In this document: one piece after another, positions 1 through 5,233 of the stretch | Numbering within the stretch: position 1 is the first letter of the stretch | Layout: every line of letters starts with the position of its first letter | Assembly (NCBI GenBank): GCA_039184055.1 | Contig: JBCDBH010000367.1 | Location: forward strand, 1 to 5,991 | Length of the DNA stretch: 5,991 nt | Direction: 5' to 3' | Source: JBCDBH01 sp039184055 | Lineage (GTDB): Bacteria > Acidobacteriota > Thermoanaerobaculia > Multivoradales > J023 | Position numbers and translations under genes: made by a program | Notes under the pieces: generated by a model | Seen by the model: the letters and a program-made list of their open reading frames with translations, nothing else | Database searches by the model: none | Told to the model about the DNA's origin: nothing

Positions 1-2
1 GC

Positions 3-77
3 TATCGGTTTGTGCCTCGAGCCGGGCAGGTCCAATCGCTCGTATTTGACGATCAATCCGAGAGGATTGGAGCCACG
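3..77 (+). CDS. Possible C-terminal end of an upstream gene (partial)
   Basis: The plus-strand frame beginning at position 3 is open from the window edge to a TAA at 75-77 and gives about 24 residues, ending in QSLVFDDQSERIGAT. The peptide has a balanced soluble composition. Its pattern, a glycine turn followed by a short beta strand (GQVQSLVF), is loosely like the tail domain that ends many serine hydrolases of the beta-lactamase class. That resemblance is only an impression. Frame 1 is also open, to a TAG at 82-84, so the frame choice is not secure. The product cannot be named from so little sequence. If real, the gene ends about 98 nt before msrB and reads in the same direction. Confidence 0.3.
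31..71. repeat. Overlapping inverted repeats
   Basis: CAATCC (54-59) and GGATTG (64-69) are perfect complements around a 4-nt GAGA loop, which has the GNRA tetraloop pattern. The right arm is also complementary, over 7 nt, to TCCAATC at 31-37 (pairing with GATTGGA, 65-71). The two pairings exclude each other. If the upstream reading frame that ends at 77 is a real gene, all of this lies in coding sequence and is probably chance. Confidence 0.2.
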
Positions 78-139
78 TAAGTAGCGTTGCGCATCGACAC
101 CATCCCATTCGTGACTTCGAGCGAAGACTCGGGTGATGT

Positions 140-156
140 CGTATGTTTTTCATACG
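140..156 (+). promoter_or_regulatory. Small hairpin in the msrB leader
   Basis: CGTATG (140-145) and CATACG (151-156) form a perfect 6-bp inverted repeat around a TTTTT loop. It ends 4 nt before the msrB Shine-Dalgarno sequence. It also covers the ATG at 143, an in-frame but less likely start. It could be an RNA stem next to the ribosome site or a short operator. I could not identify a convincing -35/-10 promoter pair in 78-139. Confidence 0.35.
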
Positions 157-160
157 CCAC

Positions 161-167
161 AAGGAGG
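161..167 (+). promoter_or_regulatory. Ribosome binding site of msrB
   Basis: AAGGAGG lies 8 nt before the ATG at 176 and is a near-perfect Shine-Dalgarno sequence. It decides the start: the in-frame ATG at 143 lies upstream of it and would make the ribosome site part of the coding region. Confidence 0.85.
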
Positions 168-175
168 ATTTCGAC

Positions 176-592
176 ATGACCGATACACCACGGCGAATCG
201 TCAAGACCGACGCCGAGTGGCAACAAGAGCTCACCCCGGAGCAGTATCGAATCCTGCGTGAAAAGGGGACGGAGCGCGCCTTCACCGGCGAGTACTACAA
301 AAACGATGACGCCGGCGTCTATCGCTGTGCTGGCTGTGGCGAGCCTCTTTTCGACTCGTCGACCAAATACGAGTCGCATAGCGGGTGGCCGAGCTTCTAT
401 GCGCCGGTTGCCGAGGGCGCGGTGGAGGAAGAGCGGGACACGAGTCACGGCATGATCCGGACCGAGGTTCTTTGTGGCGCCTGTGGTGGCCATCTCGGCC
501 ACGTCTTCCCCGACGGGCCTCGACCTACCGGCATGCGTTACTGCATCAACTCCGCGTCGCTCGTGTTCTCATCGAACGATGACGATAGCTGA
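176..592 (+). CDS. msrB: Peptide-methionine (R)-S-oxide reductase MsrB
   Basis: This 138-residue cytoplasmic enzyme reduces the R epimer of methionine sulfoxide in proteins back to methionine, and thioredoxin normally recycles it. The length is that of a stand-alone MsrB domain with no signal peptide. Visible family marks are the opening W-x(5)-LTPEQYRILR-x(3)-GTE (residues 15-33), FTGEYY (36-41), the zinc-binding pairs C51/C54 (CAGC) and C100/C103 (CGAC), SGWPSF (69-74), GHLGHVFPDGP (105-115), and the catalytic cysteine C123 in RYCINSASL. Most MsrB proteins with a recycling cysteine have SGCGWPSF, with the cysteine two residues before the tryptophan. Here that position is S69 (SHSGWPSF), so the standard resolving cysteine is absent and no other free cysteine is present. 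Thioredoxin may then reduce the sulfenic acid directly, as proposed for other MsrB proteins of this kind. The start at 176 was chosen for its strong ribosome site; an ATG 33 nt upstream would add MFFIRHKEDFD. The gene appears to be transcribed alone and faces the permease gene convergently. Confidence 0.96.
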   Translation: MTDTPRRIVKTDAEWQQELTPEQYRILREKGTERAFTGEYYKNDDAGVYRCAGCGEPLFDSSTKYESHSGWPSFYAPVAEGAVEEERDTSHGMIRTEVLCGACGGHLGHVFPDGPRPTGMRYCINSASLVFSSNDDDS

Positions 593-605
593 CCGGCATC
601 CGGTC
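591..605. terminator. Hairpin overlapping the msrB stop codon
   Basis: GACCGG (591-596) and CCGGTC (600-605) pair perfectly around a CAT loop, and the stem begins inside the TGA stop. It lies one base before a second, stronger hairpin. There is no T-run, so termination by this stem alone is unlikely. It may help the next hairpin or protect the 3' end of the mRNA. Confidence 0.35.
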
Positions 606-606
606 T

Positions 607-632
607 GGTGGGGCGTGAACGAGCGCCCCACC
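607..632. terminator. Likely bidirectional terminator hairpin
   Basis: GGTGGGGCG (607-615) and CGCCCCACC (624-632) form a perfect 9-bp, very GC-rich stem with an 8-nt loop. It sits in the middle of the 66-nt gap between the ends of two convergent genes, msrB and the SLC13-type permease, where a terminator shared by both strands is expected. Neither side has a run of T residues, so it departs from the classic intrinsic terminator. Such hairpins without a U-tract are common in GC-rich genomes. Confidence 0.6.
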
Positions 633-658
633 CTCATCCCCAAGGCATCGACGTCCAC

Positions 659-2461
659 CTACAGGGGCCAGGCCCAGAGGATCGCCGGCACGCCGACCAG
701 CACGATGAGGATTTCGAGCGGTAGACCCATCTTCCAGAAATCCCCAAAACGATAGCCACCCGGGCCCATGATCAGGGTGTTGCTCTGATGACCGATCGGC
801 GTGAGGAAGGCGCACGACGCACCGACCGCGACCGCCATGAGGAGCGGGTCGGCGGAGACGTCGAGCTGGGCCGCGACGCCGATCGCGATGGGTGCCATGA
901 CGACCGCGGGGGCGGCGTTGTTCATGACGTCGGACAAGAACATCGTCACGATCATCAAGAGGGCGACAAAGGCTGCTGGTGGCAAAGCCGTGCCCGCCTC
1001 GGCGAGCCATGTCGCGATGCGGCTGGCGCCCCCCGTTGCTTGGAGGGCATTGCCGACCGGGATCATCGCGGCGAGCAGCACGACGACCGGCCACTCGATC
1101 GTGTCGTAGAGCTCACGTAGACGGAGAAGCCCGCTCGCCGCGAGCGCCAGCGCGGCGACACTGAACGCGACCGCCGCCGGTACGAAGCCGCTCACCAACG
1201 CCACGACCGCGCCGACGAAGATCGTCAGCACGGGAATCAACCGCCGTGGGCCGCTCCGTGGGAGCTCGCGTTCGCTCAGCGGCATGGCGCCCAGCGTTTG
1301 CAGCGTCGAGACCGCGTCCGCCGCCGCGCATTGCATCAGCAAGACATCACCGGGCCGAATGACCACCGAGGCCAGGGGTGCCACGACACGGCTTCCTTGA
1401 CGCGCCACGGCGAGTAGATTGACGCCATGGCGAGAACGCAAACGGAGGTCGCCGGCGGATCGATCCTCGAGCAGCGATCCGGGTACGACGACTGCCTCGA
1501 GCAGCCGGACCTCGTCCGAGCCGATTTCGGTGAGCTCGCCGGCGCCGGCCAGCTGAAAGCCGGTCGACGTGAGCAGCGTATCGAGCTCGATCGGATCGAT
1601 TTCGACCATCAGTCGGTCGCCCGCCTGCAGCACCGTGCGTCCCGAGGGCGCGAGCAGACGACGTTCCGACCGGGTGACCGACAACACGACCAGGCTGGGT
1701 ACCTCGTCGGTCGGAAGCTCCGAGATCGGTCTGCCGACGACGCGGGAGCCCGCCGCCACCTGGAGCTCGGTGGTGTAATCGCCGATCTGAAAGACATCCC
1801 GGTCGGCGGCGGAGCCAGCGCCCGAGGCGCCGGGTCGATTCGGCAGAAAACGCCAGCCGAGAAAAATGAGATAGAGACAGCCGACCGCCGCAGTCATCAT
1901 CCCGACCGGTGCAAAGTCGAACATCGTGAACGGACGCTGCGCATCGGTTTCCGCGCGGAACGATCCGATGATGATGTTCGGAGGCGTGCCGATGAGCGTG
2001 GTCATGCCACCCAATAGCGAACCGAACGCCACGGGCATCAAGAGCTTCGATGGTGATCGGCCGCTGGTATGCGCGATCCGCAGGACCACCGGCATCATGA
2101 GCGCCAGCGCGCCGACATTGTTGACGAACGCGGAGACGACCGTGGTGACGCCGACGAGCGCGCCGAGCTGGAGTAGGGGACGATCGTTGAATCTCTTGAG
2201 CGGCCGGGCCATGTGGTAGACGACCCCGGACGTCGCCAGGGCGTGGCTCAAGATCAGCACCGCGGCGACGGTGATGACCGCCGGATGGCCGAAACCGAGA
2301 AAGGCCTCTTGGGCCGGGACGATGCCCAGCACGGTCAGCACGAGGAGGGCGCCCATGGCGACGAGGTCGTAGCGCCAGCGCTCCCAGATGAAGAGAACCA
2401 TCGCTGCGATCAAGACGACGAAGACGATCAGCTGTTCGTTCACCCGCCAAGCATGGCTCAC
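659..2461 (-). CDS. SLC13/DASS-type permease with two RCK_C domains
   Basis: This 600-residue inner-membrane protein belongs to the ion transporter superfamily that includes the divalent anion:Na+ symporters. It has two membrane halves (about residues 8-205 and 405-600) around a soluble region holding two RCK_C (TrkA_C) domains, at about 228-292 and 315-385; each ends in a GDRLMVE- or GDVLLMQ-type strand. The membrane halves show the inverted-repeat marks of the family: FVNNVGALALMMP (112-124) with GGMTTLIGTPPN (151-162) in the first, and DVMNNAAPAVVMAP (511-524) with PIGHQSNTLIMGPGGY (555-570), including an SNT motif, in the second. Relatives carry dicarboxylates, sulfate or other anions with sodium; the substrate cannot be read from sequence. 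RCK_C domains usually bind small ligands and gate transport. The first possible start is the GTG at 2461, but a second GTG at 2443 (residue 7) gives NEQLIVFVV directly before the first membrane segment. Neither has a clear ribosome site. The gene is divergent from the AI-2E-family gene and ends facing msrB. Confidence 0.9.
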   Translation of the reverse strand: MSHAWRVNEQLIVFVVLIAAMVLFIWERWRYDLVAMGALLVLTVLGIVPAQEAFLGFGHPAVITVAAVLILSHALATSGVVYHMARPLKRFNDRPLLQLGALVGVTTVVSAFVNNVGALALMMPVVLRIAHTSGRSPSKLLMPVAFGSLLGGMTTLIGTPPNIIIGSFRAETDAQRPFTMFDFAPVGMMTAAVGCLYLIFLGWRFLPNRPGASGAGSAADRDVFQIGDYTTELQVAAGSRVVGRPISELPTDEVPSLVVLSVTRSERRLLAPSGRTVLQAGDRLMVEIDPIELDTLLTSTGFQLAGAGELTEIGSDEVRLLEAVVVPGSLLEDRSAGDLRLRSRHGVNLLAVARQGSRVVAPLASVVIRPGDVLLMQCAAADAVSTLQTLGAMPLSERELPRSGPRRLIPVLTIFVGAVVALVSGFVPAAVAFSVAALALAASGLLRLRELYDTIEWPVVVLLAAMIPVGNALQATGGASRIATWLAEAGTALPPAAFVALLMIVTMFLSDVMNNAAPAVVMAPIAIGVAAQLDVSADPLLMAVAVGASCAFLTPIGHQSNTLIMGPGGYRFGDFWKMGLPLEILIVLVGVPAILWAWPL

Positions 2462-2501
2462 TCGGCGACGGCAGGCAAACCCGGGTGGTAGGCTCGTGAA
2501 G
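2462..2501. promoter_or_regulatory. Short divergent intergenic region
   Basis: Only 40 bp (58 if the permease starts at 2443) separates the starts of two divergent membrane-protein genes. This is too short for two independent promoters, so these must overlap each other or reach into the opposite gene. An 8-bp palindrome ACCCGGGT (2479-2486) lies almost exactly at the centre. GGTAGG at 2487-2492 is a weak Shine-Dalgarno sequence 9 nt before the ATG at 2502. I could not recognise -35/-10 elements. Confidence 0.4.
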
Positions 2502-3737
2502 ATGACTCAAGCGAACGAGACGGATTCGACCGCGCGTGACGACGCCACCACCGAGACCAGCGGACATACAGAGAACAGAGTTACGGACGTCGAGGAGGTT
2601 CGTCATGGCTGGCTCGGTTTGACCGACCGGCAACGCACGACCGTCGCCGCCGCGATTACGACGCTGGCGACGTTGGTGATCGTCGCGGCGGTATGCGGGA
2701 TGTTCTGGCTTTTGGGCCTGTTCTTCGGTCGTTTCTCACATGTGATTCTGCCGGTTGCGGTCGCCGGGGTGCTCGCGCTTTTGCTCGATCCGATCTACGA
2801 CTGGTTGCGCCGTCGCGGTCTGCCACCGATACCGGCACTGATCGCGGTACACATCGTGGTGGCGGTTCCGCTCACGGCGGTGGTGTGGTCGATCGGCGGC
2901 ATCGTAGTCGCCCAAATCGACGATCTCGTCACCTACATGCCGAAGTGGTGGGCGCAGCTCGAAGCGTGGCTCGAAACCCAGTGGCCGGCGTTGACGACCT
3001 GGCTCGAGACCAACCCCTGGGGGCAGCGTTTGCGCGCGGCGGCCGAATCGCAGCAAGAGGCGGCTCTCGATCAGCTCGGTTCGCTCGGGGGCCGGCTCCT
3101 GGCCATGGGTGGCAACGTTCTCGGATGGATCGGCGCCTTGCTCAATTGGGCCGTGCTCCCCGTGTACTTGAGCTTTCTTCTTCTCGGTGGCAACAAGCTA
3201 GCGACGCTCGAGACCCGTGATGTGCTGCCGTTCTTGAAGGCCGAGACACGTGACGACGTCGCCTATTTGGCGAGTGAGTTCGTGTCGATCATGGTGGCGT
3301 TCTTCCGTGGCCAGTTGGTGATCGCGTTTCTTCAGGGGTGTCTCTTCGCTTTGGGCTTCTCGCTCGTCGGGCTCAAATTTGGACTCTTGATCGGGCTCGT
3401 GCTGGGATTCCTCAACATCGTGCCGTATCTCGGCAACATGGTGGGTCTCGGTGTCGCCTTACCTCTCGCGCTCTTTCAGGAGGGTGGCGGTTGGGTGCTC
3501 CTGGCCAGTGTGCTGATCGTTTTCGCTGTCGTCCAGGTTGTCGAAGGCTACGTGCTGACGCCACGGATCATGGGGAGTCAAACCGGTCTTCATCCGATGG
3601 TGATCATCATCGCGATCTTTTTCTGGGGCTCGGCGCTCAACGGTATTGCCGGGATGATCCTCGCCATTCCACTCACCGCGTTCTTCGTGGTGCTTTGGCG
3701 TTTGGCGCGAGAGAAGTACATTCGCGAGCTGGTGTGA
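2502..3737 (+). CDS. AI-2E/PerM family membrane transporter
   Basis: This 411-residue polytopic inner-membrane protein belongs to the AI-2E transporter family (formerly UPF0118: TqsA, PerM, YdiK). Some members export the autoinducer AI-2 and others act as Na+ or Li+/H+ antiporters, so the substrate is open. Residues 1-45 are hydrophilic and acidic, probably a disordered cytoplasmic tail. Membrane segments follow at about 48-74, 80-97 and 111-138, then the large soluble loop typical of the family (about 140-200), then segments from 203 to the end. Family marks are FFRGQLVIAFLQG (267-279), LNIVPYLGNMVG (304-315), LTPRIMG (352-358), HP at 364-365, and NGIAGMILAIPLTAF (380-394). Length and architecture are normal. 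The ATG at 2502 was chosen because it has a possible ribosome site (GGTAGG) and avoids overlap with the divergent gene; a GTG at 2496 is an alternative. No partner gene for quorum sensing is visible, so a role in AI-2 transport is not supported by context. Confidence 0.9.
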   Translation: MTQANETDSTARDDATTETSGHTENRVTDVEEVRHGWLGLTDRQRTTVAAAITTLATLVIVAAVCGMFWLLGLFFGRFSHVILPVAVAGVLALLLDPIYDWLRRRGLPPIPALIAVHIVVAVPLTAVVWSIGGIVVAQIDDLVTYMPKWWAQLEAWLETQWPALTTWLETNPWGQRLRAAAESQQEAALDQLGSLGGRLLAMGGNVLGWIGALLNWAVLPVYLSFLLLGGNKLATLETRDVLPFLKAETRDDVAYLASEFVSIMVAFFRGQLVIAFLQGCLFALGFSLVGLKFGLLIGLVLGFLNIVPYLGNMVGLGVALPLALFQEGGGWVLLASVLIVFAVVQVVEGYVLTPRIMGSQTGLHPMVIIIAIFFWGSALNGIAGMILAIPLTAFFVVLWRLAREKYIRELV

Positions 3738-3800
3738 ACCGAGCCGCGGACAGCTGTAAGAAGACAAACCTTTAGCCGTTCAACTCGTAGAGCAGAACGA

Positions 3801-3814
3801 GGCGCCTTTGCGCC
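3801..3814 (+). terminator. Weak hairpin after the AI-2E family gene
   Basis: GGCGC (3801-3805) and GCGCC (3810-3814) pair around a CTTT loop, 64 nt after the stop of the AI-2E-family gene. The stem is only 5 bp and the nearest T-run (TTTT) comes about 20 nt later, so this is a poor terminator candidate. The rest of the 150-nt gap (3738-3887) holds the inverted repeat at 3841-3865 and the tldE ribosome site. I saw no convincing sigma-70-type promoter in it. Confidence 0.2.
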
Positions 3815-3840
3815 GTGATCGATCCATCCATTTTCGTCTG

Positions 3841-3865
3841 GAATCGGTGTCGCACGAACCGATTC
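3841..3865. promoter_or_regulatory. Perfect inverted repeat before the tldE-tldD operon
   Basis: GAATCGGT (3841-3848) and ACCGATTC (3858-3865) are perfect 8-bp complements with a 9-nt spacer. The repeat lies in the gap before tldE and ends 7 nt before its Shine-Dalgarno sequence. The 17-bp distance between arm centres is a common geometry for a dimeric repressor site. As RNA it would form a stable stem next to the ribosome site. Which of these applies cannot be told from one copy. Confidence 0.45.
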
Positions 3866-3872
3866 TCAACCT

Positions 3873-3877
3873 GGAGG
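3873..3877 (+). promoter_or_regulatory. Ribosome binding site of tldE
   Basis: GGAGG lies 10 nt before the ATG at 3888. It fixes that start, and so supports the absence of an N-terminal signal sequence on the TldE-like protein. Confidence 0.75.
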
Positions 3878-3887
3878 AACGCTACGC

Positions 3888-5204
3888 ATGGCGATTCTGA
3901 CCCGCGATGAAGCGAAGGCGATTCTCACCAAAGTACTCGGCTACTCGAAAGCCGAGAGTTGTACCGCCATGCTCGGTGGCGGTAACGGTGGCAATATCCG
4001 CTACGCGCGCAATTCCGTGACCACCAGCGGCGTGACGACCGAGCTCGAGCTCGCGGTCGAGTCGCAATTCGGCAAGAGATCCGGTGTCGCGACGATTACC
4101 GAGCTCGATGACGACTCGCTCCGCAAGGTGGCCAAGCGTGCCGACGATCTCGCCAAGCTGGCTCCCGAAAACCCGGAGCTGATGCCCATCCTCGGTCCAC
4201 AGACCTACGTCGACGTGCCCGCATGGTCCGACGCCACGGCCAACATCGATCCGGCCTTCCGCGCCGCCGCCGCCGCCAAGAGCATCAACCCATCACGAAG
4301 CAAGGATCTGGTAGCCGCGGGTTACCTCGAGGATCAGGCCGGCTTCTCGTCGATGATGAACTCGAAAGGTCTATTCGGCTACCACCGCGAGACCTCGGCG
4401 GAGTTTTCGGTCACGGTGCGTACCCAGGATGGAACGGGTTCGGGTTGGGTGTCGCGTGATGTCAACGACGTCGGCAAGCTCGATCTCGGTGTCGCCTCGA
4501 ACGTCGCGATCGACAAGGCGGTGTTGTCCCGCGAGCCACGCGCCATCGAGCCCGGTAAGTACACCGTGATTCTCGAGCCATCGGCGGCCTTGGGCTTGTT
4601 GCAATACCTCATTTTCAGCATGGACGCGCGCCAGGCCGATGAAGGACGGAGCTTTCTCTCCAAGCCGGGTGGCGGCACCAAGCTGGGCGAAAAAATCGTC
4701 GACGAGCGGGTGACGCTCTACAGCGATCCGCTCCATCCCGACATCCCGACGGCCCCTTGGGGTGGTGACGGTCTACCGCGCAAGAAGATCAACTGGATCG
4801 AGAAAGGCGTGGTCAAAAACCTCTTCTACTCACGCTATTGGGCGCAGAAGAACGACAAAGAACCCGTACCCTTTCCTGGAACGGGCATCATGGTGGGCGG
4901 CAACGCGGACACGGCCGAGCTGGTGAAGAGCACCAAGCGGGGCATCCTGGTGACGCGCACCTGGTATATCCGCATGGTCGACCCGCAGACGATTCTCCTC
5001 ACCGGCCTGACCCGCGATGGAACGTTTTTCATCGAGAACGGCAAGATCGCCTTCCCGATCAAGAACATGCGTTTCAACGAGAGTCCGGTCATCATGCTCA
5101 ACAACCTCGAAGCGTTGGGTACACCGGTCCGGACCGACGGCGCGATGGTGCCACCACTCAAGATTCGCGACTTCACTTTCAGCAGCCTGTCGGACGCGGT
5201 CTGA
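3888..5204 (+). CDS. tldE: TldD/PmbA family protein, TldE-like subunit
   Basis: This 438-residue protein is close in length to E. coli TldE/PmbA (450). In the studied family TldD and TldE form a cytoplasmic heterodimeric protease that removes leader parts or degrades unfolded peptides (microcin B17 maturation, CcdA turnover). TldD carries the zinc-binding HExxxH motif and TldE lacks it. Here the region matching that helix reads ILEPSAALGLLQYL (228-241), with no HExxxH, so this is the TldE-type, non-catalytic subunit. The N-terminal domain (about 1-200) has the usual pattern of an alternating-strand sheet followed by an Ala-rich helix (DDSLRKVAKRADDLAKL, 75-91). The C-terminal domain ends with the family pattern LTGLTRDGTFFIENGKI (371-387) and PIKNMRFNES (390-399). 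The start has a good ribosome site and the N-terminus (MAILTRDEAKAIL) has no signal peptide or membrane segment. It is followed after 29 nt by the tldD-like gene, almost certainly in one transcript. Confidence in the family is high; the substrate is unknown. Confidence 0.9.
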   Translation: MAILTRDEAKAILTKVLGYSKAESCTAMLGGGNGGNIRYARNSVTTSGVTTELELAVESQFGKRSGVATITELDDDSLRKVAKRADDLAKLAPENPELMPILGPQTYVDVPAWSDATANIDPAFRAAAAAKSINPSRSKDLVAAGYLEDQAGFSSMMNSKGLFGYHRETSAEFSVTVRTQDGTGSGWVSRDVNDVGKLDLGVASNVAIDKAVLSREPRAIEPGKYTVILEPSAALGLLQYLIFSMDARQADEGRSFLSKPGGGTKLGEKIVDERVTLYSDPLHPDIPTAPWGGDGLPRKKINWIEKGVVKNLFYSRYWAQKNDKEPVPFPGTGIMVGGNADTAELVKSTKRGILVTRTWYIRMVDPQTILLTGLTRDGTFFIENGKIAFPIKNMRFNESPVIMLNNLEALGTPVRTDGAMVPPLKIRDFTFSSLSDAV

Positions 5205-5220
5205 GCCGTTCCAGAAGCGA

Positions 5221-5226
5221 GAGGAG
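5221..5226 (+). promoter_or_regulatory. Ribosome binding site of tldD
   Basis: GAGGAG lies 7 nt before the GTG at 5234. It supports a GTG start that places the twin-arginine motif at residues 3-4. Confidence 0.75.
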
Positions 5227-5233
5227 ATCACCA

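Noticed and set aside
46..51. TTGACG as a -35 promoter element
   Set aside because: No -10-like hexamer lies 16-18 nt downstream (the bases there are GGAGCC-like), and the stretch may be coding.
1427..2017. 196-codon open frame on the plus strand inside the permease gene
   Set aside because: It is the antisense of the RCK_C region; the charged, low-complexity translation has no recognisable fold and no ribosome site was evident.
1347..2633. 428-codon open frame on the minus strand, overlapping the permease and the start of the AI-2E-family gene
   Set aside because: It is a shadow of the permease frame on the same strand. Its translation is Arg/His/Gly-rich without any domain pattern, while the overlapped frame has clear membrane segments and motifs.
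2502..3737. Reading the AI-2E-family gene as evidence for a quorum-sensing locus
   Set aside because: The family is functionally mixed and no luxS, lsr or sensor gene is present in the window, so the name alone does not support AI-2 transport.
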